Source: DATCLA01 sp036564195
Lineage (GTDB): Bacteria; Bacillota; UBA4882; UBA8346
DNA: 11,723 nt
Assembly (NCBI GenBank): GCA_036564195.1
Contig: DATCLA010000266.1
Span: forward strand, 1 to 11,723
Reading direction: 5' to 3'
How positions within the stretch are numbered: position 1 is the stretch's first letter; each line of letters opens with the position of its first letter. Under the pieces are notes generated by a model. That model made no database searches and was not told the origin of the DNA. It saw nothing but the letters and a program-made list of their open reading frames with translations. This document shows positions 1 to 6,337 of the stretch, one piece after another. The position numbers and the translations under genes were made by a program.

Positions 1-1
1 G

Positions 2-73
2 AGTAAGGCAGAGCTTGGTTTGATCGGTCTGACGGTCACGGATGGAAAACTGGTAATAATGGAAAGTATTTAA
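2..73 (+). CDS. C-terminal fragment of an unidentified protein
   Basis: An open frame enters from the left edge and encodes 23 residues ending GKLVIMESI before TAA at 71-73. A hairpin terminator begins ten bases after the stop, which supports this being a genuine gene end. The fragment alternates hydrophobic and polar residues, as in a beta-rich C-terminus. It is too short to assign to a family, so no function is proposed. It converges with the HAD-phosphatase operon on the other strand. Confidence 0.5.
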   Translation, partial: SKAELGLIGLTVTDGKLVIMESI

Positions 74-82
74 GCGAAAACT

Positions 83-115
83 AAAGGCACGAGGTAAAAT
101 CCTGCTGTGCCTTTT
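83..115. terminator. Bidirectional intrinsic terminator between convergent genes
   Basis: AAAGGCAC (83-90) and GTGCCTTT (107-114) are perfect inverted arms, with an inner AGG/CCT pairing that extends the stem. On the plus strand the stem ends in TTTT. On the minus strand it is followed by AGTTTT. The hairpin lies between a plus-strand stop (73) and a minus-strand stop (189), so it can end both transcripts. The U-tracts are short, so efficiency is uncertain. Confidence 0.65.
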
Positions 116-188
116 CGGTTAATATAAAAATCTAGGCAACCCACGGCTTGGTACTTGAGTACTTTTACGAAAAAAGCAAACTCTTCTT

Positions 189-1073
189 TCACAACTGCCA
201 GGGTGGCGTATCGGGCAGATAGCCCCGGAACTCCCGGATTAACTCCGCCTCATAGCCACCGGCATACTTTTCCTCAAAGAACCGGTCCAAAGCTTCTTCA
301 TAAAAACGTTTCCAGGAAACTTCCTCCTGGCCCGGATTAATCGGATAGAACAACACCCCGTTGGCCTTCGCAGCCCCCAAGTCACCATAGGCGTCACCAA
401 CCATCAGGATATGGTTGACCGGATATTTTCCGGTTGCTGCCAGCCGCAGTTGTTCCTGTTTCGTCCCGGATTCCTGACCGGCAATAATAGCCGCAATTGC
501 AGACAACCCGTGCTCTGCCCATTCCCGTTCAATGGTTTCGGCCGGAGTCTGTGAAACACAAACCAGGTCGGCCCGGGCGCTTAATTTAGTTAGGCTTTCT
601 TTTACGTAGGGAAAGGGCGGAATCCCATGGACCATTGCGGCAATGGCTTCATTAACCTCATTGCTCCACTCCAATGCTTTTTTTAAATCCGGATCGCCAC
701 TGGCAGCTGCTGCCGCCAGGCTGGCGTTACCCAGAGGAGCACCGGAGTCAACCCATTGCCGCAGCCCTTTTAGTTCCGGAACTTTAAAACCGCGGGTCTT
801 AACCTCCTCCCGCTCCCGCAAATAGTCAAAGACTTTCAGTAATGCCGGAAAACGGTTCATTCCCCGCCATTTTGAATAAAGATTAACAAACTCTACCGTC
901 TCCCGGACATATTTGGCAACCGGCTGTAGCCCCCATACCCGAATGTTAACCGGACAAAAACATTCTTTCTGCTTAAGCTCCATCGTATCAAAGACGCAAC
1001 CATCGGAGTCAACTCCGATAAAAAAGAGGTGCTGCGGTTGAAATCTTTTCAGTTGTTCCTGGTAATAATTCAA
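189..1073 (-). CDS. HAD-superfamily hydrolase (phosphatase-like)
   Basis: A 294-residue cytoplasmic protein with all four haloacid dehalogenase motifs. Motif I is VDSDGCVFD (22-29), giving nucleophile D22 and acid/base D24. Motif II is the serine of VCVSQTP (S174). Motif III is a lysine near K205. Motif IV is GDAYGD (226-231). A mostly helical insert at about 40-150, including WRGMNRFPALL, is the cap domain expected to set substrate choice. Known chemistry is phosphoryl transfer through an aspartyl-phosphate, usually phosphatase or phosphoglycolate-phosphatase-like. The substrate cannot be read from sequence. It begins 40 nt after the ACT-domain gene and is probably the last gene of the T-box-controlled paaK operon. 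The start is TTG, chosen because GAGGGGAG lies seven bases upstream and no better ATG precedes motif I. The family call is firm; its role beside paaK is unknown. Confidence 0.85.
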   Translation of the reverse strand: MNYYQEQLKRFQPQHLFFIGVDSDGCVFDTMELKQKECFCPVNIRVWGLQPVAKYVRETVEFVNLYSKWRGMNRFPALLKVFDYLREREEVKTRGFKVPELKGLRQWVDSGAPLGNASLAAAAASGDPDLKKALEWSNEVNEAIAAMVHGIPPFPYVKESLTKLSARADLVCVSQTPAETIEREWAEHGLSAIAAIIAGQESGTKQEQLRLAATGKYPVNHILMVGDAYGDLGAAKANGVLFYPINPGQEEVSWKRFYEEALDRFFEEKYAGGYEAELIREFRGYLPDTPPWQL

Positions 1074-1080
1074 AGTTTAA

Positions 1081-1088
1081 CTCCCCTC
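1081..1088 (-). promoter_or_regulatory. Ribosome binding site fixing a TTG start (HAD gene)
   Basis: GAGGGGAG on the minus strand is separated by seven bases from TTG at 1071-1073. The next in-frame ATG lies beyond motif I and would remove the catalytic aspartates, so the TTG start is preferred. Confidence 0.7.
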
Positions 1089-1113
1089 GGCTTCATCGTG
1101 GCTCCCAACCGAT

Positions 1114-1545
1114 TTAAAAGGCGTATACCTCTTCAGCGTTCAGCAGCTTAACTCCGGATTTTAGCAACAACTCCAGCGCCTGGTCGATCTGGTCCATCCG
1201 GATGACCACCACTGCATCTTCCCGGGTCTTTCCGACAAAAGCATACATGTATTCGATGTTAACCCCCAGCTCTTTTAAGATCTGTAACACTCGGTCCAAG
1301 CCTCCCGGCTCGTCAGCAATAGCCACAGCCAGTACTTCAGTTTCACTGACGGTAAAATCATGCTCCTTCAAAACCTGCATCGCTTTGGCAGGGTCATTGA
1401 CAATTAAACGTAAAACACCATAATCGGTGGTATCCGCCAGCGAAAGCGCACGAATATTAATTCTGTTCTCACCCAATACTTTGGTAACCGTCGCTAACCG
1501 CCCCGATTTATTCCCCAAAAAAACCGAAATTTGTTTTACTTTCAT
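1114..1545 (-). CDS. Tandem ACT-domain protein (amino-acid-binding regulator type)
   Basis: A 143-residue protein made of two ACT folds. The first covers about residues 3-65, with NKSGRLATVTKVLGENRINI as the typical strand-helix signature. The second covers about 70-140, with DEPGGLDRVLQILKELGVNI and the strand EYMYAFV. There is no catalytic domain. ACT pairs bind small ligands, commonly amino acids, at the interface. Stand-alone double-ACT proteins are known neighbours of paaK and of indolepyruvate ferredoxin oxidoreductase genes in anaerobes, so an aromatic ligand such as phenylalanine is a reasonable inference but is not shown. The gene lies between paaK (151 nt upstream) and the HAD hydrolase (40 nt downstream). 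Its ATG is preceded by GGGAGGG at a good distance. The 151-nt gap to paaK shows no convincing promoter or terminator. Confidence 0.88.
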   Translation of the reverse strand: MKVKQISVFLGNKSGRLATVTKVLGENRINIRALSLADTTDYGVLRLIVNDPAKAMQVLKEHDFTVSETEVLAVAIADEPGGLDRVLQILKELGVNIEYMYAFVGKTREDAVVVIRMDQIDQALELLLKSGVKLLNAEEVYAF

Positions 1546-1696
1546 AGTAAGTCCCTCCCATCTTTAAAATAGGTACGGCTTAACTTCTGGAAATTTCTTA
1601 AGTCTAAATTCGGAAACCATAACTCAATTCCTGCTTTTGAGGAAAAATAAACCTCCGGCAAGGCGACAGTTTTTCCTTACAGACGGTCCTCTCCTA

Positions 1697-3001
1697 TTAT
1701 TCCTTATAGACATCCCGTTTATCAATCACCCGTTTAGCCTTACCCTCGCTGCGGGCGATGGTTTTCGGCTCCACCAGTTTTACCCGGGAAGAAATACCTA
1801 AAGTACTGGCGATCTCCCGTTTAATCCTGGCTTCCAGTTCCTCCAGTTGCCGGACTTGGTCCGAGAATAGTCGTTCGGAAACTTCCACCCAGATCTCAAG
1901 ATCATCCAAATTACCTTCCCGGTCCACGATCAACTGATAATGCGGTTCAGTCTCGCCAATCTCCAATAAAACACTTTCAATCTGTGACGGGAAGACATTG
2001 ACCCCGCGGATGATCAACATATCGTCCGTCCGCCCCATCACTCGGTGCATCCGGGCATGGGTCCGACCGCAAGCACAGGGTTCATGGGTCAGAATACTGA
2101 TATCCCGGGTTCGGTAACGAATTAACGGTAAAGCTTCTTTGGTAATACAGGTAAAGACCAACTCTCCTTTTTCACCGTCAGGTAAGACCTCACCGGTATT
2201 GGGATCGATTACTTCCACCAGAAAATGGTCTTCCCAAATATGCAACCCATCTTGTTCCAGGCATTCACAGGCGACCCCTGGGCCCATAATCTCACTCAGA
2301 CCATAGATATCCAGGGCCTTGATCTTCCATTGGGATTCCATCTCCTTCCTCATATTGTTGGACCAGGGCTCGGCACCGAAAAAACCTACCCGTACTGCCA
2401 ATTCGTCTGGAGAAATTCCTTCCTCCGCCATGGTTTCAGCCATATGCATGCTATAGGAAGGGGTACAAGCTAAGACGGTAGTCTGAAAGTCTTTCATAAT
2501 CTGCAACTGCCTTTTAGTGTTTCCCCCAGAAATCGGCACCACTGTCGCGCCGATCTTTTCCGCACCGTAATGGGCGCCCAAACCACCGGTAAACAGGCCA
2601 TAACCATAAGCAATCTGGACAATATCACGGTTTGTCACATTACCGCAGCCCATCGAGCGGGCCATTACTTCCGCCCAAGTGTCAATATCATTACGGGTGT
2701 ACCCCACTACAGTCATCTTGCCGGTAGTCCCTGACGAAGCGTGCACCCGGACCACTTCCTCCCGGGGTACGGCAAATAAATTAAAAGGATAGTTATCCCG
2801 AAGATCCTGTTTTTCGGTAAACGGCAATTTGGCTAAATCCTGTACTCCCCGGATAGCTTCTGGCTTCACCCCGGCCCGTTTAAATTTTTCCCTGTAAAAC
2901 GGGACATTTTGATAAACCCGCTCCACTGTTCGACGCAGCCGTTCATTTTGGATCCGTTCCAGTTCGGTCCGGGACATGGTTTCAATTTCTTTGTTCCACA
3001 T
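1697..3001 (-). CDS. paaK: Phenylacetate-CoA ligase (EC 6.2.1.30)
   Basis: A 434-residue adenylate-forming enzyme of the PaaK family, joining phenylacetate (or another arylacetate) to CoA with ATP in the cytoplasm. Visible landmarks are the phosphate loop SSGTTGK (89-95), YGLSE (233-237), the ribose-binding aspartate in RYRTRD (D300), the hinge region GRTDDMLIIRGVNVFPSQIE (323-342) and the C-terminal lysine region EGKAKR (420-424). A CxC pair (CACG) near 309-312 is also present. Length and motif order match the family. It follows a T-box leader reading UUC (Phe), so the likely job is arylacetate salvage toward phenylalanine, not catabolism. The chosen start is ATG, eight bases after AGGGGG. 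An in-frame TTG immediately upstream (3002-3004) would add one residue, giving MMWN, which resembles the family's M-x-W-N opening. Indoleacetate is a possible alternative substrate. Confidence 0.93.
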   Translation of the reverse strand: MWNKEIETMSRTELERIQNERLRRTVERVYQNVPFYREKFKRAGVKPEAIRGVQDLAKLPFTEKQDLRDNYPFNLFAVPREEVVRVHASSGTTGKMTVVGYTRNDIDTWAEVMARSMGCGNVTNRDIVQIAYGYGLFTGGLGAHYGAEKIGATVVPISGGNTKRQLQIMKDFQTTVLACTPSYSMHMAETMAEEGISPDELAVRVGFFGAEPWSNNMRKEMESQWKIKALDIYGLSEIMGPGVACECLEQDGLHIWEDHFLVEVIDPNTGEVLPDGEKGELVFTCITKEALPLIRYRTRDISILTHEPCACGRTHARMHRVMGRTDDMLIIRGVNVFPSQIESVLLEIGETEPHYQLIVDREGNLDDLEIWVEVSERLFSDQVRQLEELEARIKREIASTLGISSRVKLVEPKTIARSEGKAKRVIDKRDVYKE

Positions 3002-3048
3002 CAATGATTCCCCCTAATAATTTTTCTTTGTCTGGTCACAATCGTCTT

Positions 3049-3092
3049 GAAAAAATAAAAACCTTTCGTCTCACTTAATCGAGACGAAAGGT
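3049..3092 (-). terminator. Regulated intrinsic terminator of the T-box leader
   Basis: Minus-strand ACCTTTCGTCTC (3092-3081) and GAGACGAAAGGT (3072-3061) form a perfect 12-bp stem with an 8-nt loop, followed by TTTTATTTTTT. Its 5' arm overlaps the 3' arm of the antiterminator, so the two structures exclude each other. Confidence 0.93.
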
Positions 3093-3273
3093 GTTCTTCC
3101 GTGGTACCACTCATTTTGGCCAACTGGCCCGCTTTTTTACTAATCGCAACTTAAAAAATGGTGCTTAAACTCTTAACCATCTTTTTAAGTTAGGATCGCT
3201 CCCTTGGCTAACGGCGGGAGATTCCGGCCGGACCTACTACCGGTTTTGGGGATTCAGTCGGCAACTCCGAGGC

Positions 3274-3276
3274 GAA
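3274..3276 (-). promoter_or_regulatory. T-box specifier codon UUC
   Basis: The triplet is located by position: it precedes one purine and the CCUC that closes the lower Stem I helix, and it follows the GGAAG of the specifier loop. This geometry is the same as in the Bacillus glyQS leader (GAAA-GGC-A-UUCUU). It would pair with the GAA anticodon of tRNA-Phe. Confidence 0.72.
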
Positions 3277-3391
3277 CTTCCTGCCAGACCCGTAAACCCG
3301 CTTTCACCGTTCCGGGCTCGCTTCATTACTGGTTTTGGAGTACTTTTCCTCTTCAATGTTATTGGTAAATATGCAACTTTAATTATTTTGA

Positions 3392-3420
3392 ATTATAGCA
3401 CAATTAGATTGAAGAATCAA
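3392..3420 (-). promoter_or_regulatory. Promoter of the T-box/paaK operon
   Basis: TTGATT (-35, 3420-3415), a 17-bp spacer and a perfect TATAAT (-10, 3397-3392) on the minus strand. This predicts a transcript start near 3385, about 25-30 nt before Stem I, as expected for a housekeeping sigma promoter driving this leader. Confidence 0.85.
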
Positions 3421-3518
3421 TTAGGGGTTTACCTTTATTACATCAGTCAAACTGATATTCAGGATCTTAAAAGTGTAACCGGCCTCGATTTTTCCACCCG
3501 TCCGGTAAGCCTTAAATT

Positions 3519-3572
3519 ATTAGCCCATAAAAACGGGTCTGCCGCTTGTATTCCGATTGGGTCCGGGCTAAT
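3519..3572. repeat. Inverted repeat after the chemoreceptor gene
   Basis: ATTAGCCC (3519-3526) and GGGCTAAT (3565-3572) are perfect 8-bp arms 38 bases apart, just beyond the chemoreceptor stop codon. No T-run follows on the minus strand, so it is not a classical intrinsic terminator. It may be a 3'-end stabilising stem or a processing site for the transporter operon transcript. Confidence 0.4.
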
Positions 3573-3575
3573 AAA

Positions 3576-5255
3576 TTAGATTTTAAACTTGGCAACCGAG
3601 TGTCTTAAAACTGCGGCGATTTTGGAGAGATTCCCCGCTTGAACTGCCACCTCTTCGGCACTGGCGGTTTGTTCTTCCATCGTTGCGGAGATCTCTTGAG
3701 TAGTAGCTGCTCCTTCCTGGCTAAGCGTGGCCACCGCACTTATTGCTTTAACCACTTGTTCGTTGTGTTTAGCCATTTCCTGAGCGGATTGCGCCACTTC
3801 ATTAATTTTGGTAAGCGTCGTTTCTAATTGTTTAAAGATAGTACTAAATGTTACTGCAGCTTCAGTGGTTAGGGTTTTGCCTGCTTCCACTCTTGCGACC
3901 CCTTTTTCAATTACATTTACAGCATGAATACTTCGATTCAGCATTTCTTGGATTAGGCCGGCAATTTCGTTTGATGCTTGTTTGGTTTGTTCTGCCAGTT
4001 TGCCGGTTTCTTTAGCGACCACACTGAAACCTTTGCCATGCTCTCCGGCGCGGGCAGCCTCAATTGCGGCATTGAGTGCTAATAGAGTGGTTTTTTCCGC
4101 GATATCTCCGATTAATTTAGTAATCCGCTGAATCTGCTCGGAGGATTGATTCAGTTCTGTGATTACCAGACTGATCTCCTTGGTTATGCTGTAAATATTA
4201 CCGATTTCCGAGGCAACATCGTCCGATATCTTCTGCCCGTTCTTAGCTGAACTCGCTACTTGTTTGGAAGAAGCAGCAATCTCCATCGAGTCCCGTGATA
4301 CTTTCTGGACCAGTCGTTCCAGTTGGGTAACATTGGTGACGGTTTGGGAAATTTGATTGGCTTCCTTAGCTGAGGCTATAGCCATACTTTCGATTGCCCG
4401 GGCTACTTCGGCGGCGGCCTTGCCCGAATCATTAGAAGCTTCGCTCAATTCATTACTGGCTCGAGCCAGACTCTGAGCTTGTTCGTTAATGTTGGCAAAG
4501 AGGGTCCGCAGGCTCCCGATGGCATTATTCAAACTGTTCACCACTTGGTTAACTTCAAGATTTCCTTGGGATACCAAAGTTTTAGTGAAATCACCGGTGG
4601 CCAGGGACCCGGCTACAGCGGCCATTTCCTTTAACGGCCTGGAGATCATTGCCGCAATTATAAAGCCAATCGTTAAAGAAAATAATAAACTGGTCATTAA
4701 AAGCAATATATTGGTATTGCGGGAGGTATTGAAAAATAGATTACCCCGTTCCATTAGGCTGGTGGTTTTAACGCCGATATTATCCTCAACCCGTTGTAAA
4801 TTAAGCAGTATTGAGGTAAGGACTTCATCAAACTCTTTGTAATTTTCACGGGATAACGGCCTGGCACAGATAGATTTCAATTTTGCAAACAGTCGATTAT
4901 GTGTTTCCTGTATATCAGGACTAGCATCCAAGGAAATTGTCTCAAAATAGTCAAAACTTAAGGAATATTGGCTTATTCCTGCCAAACTATGGAGATAATT
5001 CTTTTGCAACTTATAGAGGTCTCTTTTAATGGAGCTGATTGAATGGTATCCATGCACGCTTTCCCCAAAAACCTTTTGAGTAATTACTTGCATCTTATTG
5101 AAAGAGTTTAATGCTAATAAGCCTTCGACAACTAAAAATACCGCCATAAGAATGATTATGATTAGTATTTGGTAAGCAACCCGCATTTTTGCTAACAAAA
5201 CATACAAAGGACGAAACAGTTTGCTGATTGCGCATTTAAACATTTTAATTTTCAA
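3576..5255 (-). CDS. Methyl-accepting chemotaxis protein
   Basis: A 559-residue membrane chemoreceptor. TM1 is about residues 26-49 and TM2 about 181-204, enclosing an extracytoplasmic domain of roughly 130 residues that is predicted helical, as in four-helix-bundle sensors. A HAMP linker (about 205-255, starting SRPLKEM) and a long cytoplasmic coiled coil follow. The hairpin tip that contacts CheA and CheW is canonical: LLALNAAIEAARAGEHGKGF (391-410), with E-rich methylation helices on both sides. There is no CheR-docking pentapeptide at the end (KFKI). It lies 29 nt downstream of ATPase 2 with no promoter visible between them, so it is probably the last gene of the transporter operon. It may sense the transported solute directly or through the binding protein. 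The start is TTG, justified by AAGGGGA five bases upstream; the first ATG (5241-5243) would be about 17 bases from that site. Confidence 0.93.
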   Translation of the reverse strand: MKIKMFKCAISKLFRPLYVLLAKMRVAYQILIIIILMAVFLVVEGLLALNSFNKMQVITQKVFGESVHGYHSISSIKRDLYKLQKNYLHSLAGISQYSLSFDYFETISLDASPDIQETHNRLFAKLKSICARPLSRENYKEFDEVLTSILLNLQRVEDNIGVKTTSLMERGNLFFNTSRNTNILLLMTSLLFSLTIGFIIAAMISRPLKEMAAVAGSLATGDFTKTLVSQGNLEVNQVVNSLNNAIGSLRTLFANINEQAQSLARASNELSEASNDSGKAAAEVARAIESMAIASAKEANQISQTVTNVTQLERLVQKVSRDSMEIAASSKQVASSAKNGQKISDDVASEIGNIYSITKEISLVITELNQSSEQIQRITKLIGDIAEKTTLLALNAAIEAARAGEHGKGFSVVAKETGKLAEQTKQASNEIAGLIQEMLNRSIHAVNVIEKGVARVEAGKTLTTEAAVTFSTIFKQLETTLTKINEVAQSAQEMAKHNEQVVKAISAVATLSQEGAATTQEISATMEEQTASAEEVAVQAGNLSKIAAVLRHSVAKFKI

Positions 5256-5260
5256 CCTAC

Positions 5261-5267
5261 TCCCCTT
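5261..5267 (-). promoter_or_regulatory. Ribosome binding site fixing a TTG start (chemoreceptor)
   Basis: AAGGGGA followed by GTAGG and then TTG (5255-5253). The alternative ATG four codons downstream is too far from this site, and no second site precedes it. Confidence 0.6.
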
Positions 5268-5284
5268 TATTTTTAATCTAATAT

Positions 5285-6337
5285 CTAGCGTTCATACCAG
5301 AACACGCGATTAAACTTAATCCGACACGGTTCACCTTCCCGCAGTAGCGCCCGCCGCCGGGGTTTTTGTACCCGAAACTCAACTGACCCGACAGCGATTA
5401 GGTAATCAATCAGATCACCTAAATAGACGCGGCGTTTGACAACCCCCGTGACTCCGCCTTCCGTAACAAAATCAACTTCGGAGGGGCGAAAGGCCAAGAT
5501 TGCAGTAGGAGAGCTAATATTTTCTGGGATCGCGGTTTCAATAGCCTCAGCCCCGGAACCCCCTTCCACCAAAACTTTGCCGCCGCTAACCACTACCGGA
5601 ATAAAGTTGGATAACCCGATGAAACTGAAGACGAAGCGGTTAACTGGATAGTTATAGATGTTTAACGGCGTGTCGACCTGCTGGACCACTCCATCCGCCA
5701 TCACCAGCATCCGGTCGGACAAGGCCATGGCTTCCGCCTGGTCATGGGTTACATAGATGATCGTAAATCCGAACTTTTTCTGCAGGTCTTTAATTTCGAA
5801 CCGCATTTCTTCACGGAGTTTCGGATCCAAATTGGAAAGTGGCTCGTCGAGCAGCATCACCGTAGGATTAATGGCAATTGCCCGTGCTAAAGCAATCCGT
5901 TGCTGTTGACCGCCGGAAAGCTCATTAGGAAAGCTCTGTGCGACGTTTGATAAACCGGTGTATTGGATAGCTTTCTTAGTCCGCTCATAGATCTCATGTT
6001 TTGGGAGTTTCCTGACCCGGAGGGGAAACGCAACATTATCAAAGACATTTAGATGGGGCCAAACTGCGAAAGCTTGAAACACCATCCCAAAGTCCCGTTT
6101 TTCGGGAGGAAGATAGAATTTCCGGTGGCTCGAGGAGAAGAGTCGGCCCGCCACTTTGAGTTCTCCTTCATCCAAATCTTCGAAACCGGCAATCATCCGC
6201 AGCGTGGTGGTCTTCCCACAGCCGGACGGACCGAGTAATGAGAAACATTCACCTTTTTCAATCTTTAAATTTAGGTTACTGACAGCAGTAACAGCGCCGA
6301 ACCGTTTGGTTACTCCGGTCAGTTCAATGTGGGCCAT
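5285..6337 (-). CDS. ABC importer ATPase 2 (Fe/phosphonate/polyamine class)
   Basis: A 350-residue ATP-hydrolysing subunit. Walker A is GPSGCGKT (36-43), Q-loop Q88, signature LSGGQ (140-144), Walker B MLLDEP (161-166), D-loop SNLD and switch histidine H198. All catalytic elements are intact. Residues about 240-345 form the C-terminal TOBE-type regulatory domain, with LAFRPSEV and GVVKRRVYLGDLIDY. It pairs on the membrane with the fused permease encoded immediately upstream. Its ATG overlaps the permease stop as TAATG, implying translational coupling, and AGGTGA lies about eight bases upstream. An upstream in-frame TTG (6361) would add eight residues inside the permease gene and is not preferred. 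It is clearly paralogous to ATPase 1 but not a recent copy. A heterodimer of the two is inferred. The substrate is unknown. Confidence 0.9.
   Translation of the reverse strand: MAHIELTGVTKRFGAVTAVSNLNLKIEKGECFSLLGPSGCGKTTTLRMIAGFEDLDEGELKVAGRLFSSSHRKFYLPPEKRDFGMVFQAFAVWPHLNVFDNVAFPLRVRKLPKHEIYERTKKAIQYTGLSNVAQSFPNELSGGQQQRIALARAIAINPTVMLLDEPLSNLDPKLREEMRFEIKDLQKKFGFTIIYVTHDQAEAMALSDRMLVMADGVVQQVDTPLNIYNYPVNRFVFSFIGLSNFIPVVVSGGKVLVEGGSGAEAIETAIPENISSPTAILAFRPSEVDFVTEGGVTGVVKRRVYLGDLIDYLIAVGSVEFRVQKPRRRALLREGEPCRIKFNRVFWYER

Larger units (their letters stand above)
3049..3385 (-). promoter_or_regulatory. T-box riboswitch leader, specifier UUC (Phe)
   Basis: Transcribed leftward ahead of paaK. 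Stem I begins GAAGAGGAAAAGUAC (3354-3340). GAGG (3351-3348) pairs with CCUC (3272-3269), with tandem G-A/A-G mismatches below it as in the K-turn. ACCAGUAA pairs with UUACGGGU above it. CCCG/CGGG closes the distal loop, which contains the conserved GGUGAAA. The specifier loop 3' strand reads GGAAG-UUC-G before CCUC, giving UUC, a phenylalanine codon, at 3276-3274. The antiterminator folds as GAG / ACGGAAG-AACAC-CUUUCGU / CUC (3112-3081) around the 7-nt bulge UGGUACC. UGGU in the bulge matches a tRNA ending ACCA, as expected for tRNA-Phe. The competing terminator is listed separately. Uncharged tRNA-Phe should stabilise the antiterminator and switch on paaK. The class is firm; the specifier call rests on manual folding. 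Confidence 0.93.

Noticed and set aside
1546..1696. Possible regulatory element between paaK and the ACT gene (CTTAA/TTAAG and GGAGG/CCTC inverted arms)
   Set aside because: The arms are short, AT-rich and lack a T-run or promoter boxes. Nothing distinguishes them from chance.
3388..3579. Plus-strand 63-codon frame between the paaK leader and the chemoreceptor
   Set aside because: It starts inside the -10 region of the opposite-strand promoter, has no ribosome site and no family-like sequence.
4489..4842. 117-codon plus-strand frame opposite the chemoreceptor
   Set aside because: Antisense to the HAMP and TM2 coding region, with no ribosome site. The opposite frame has clear domain motifs throughout.
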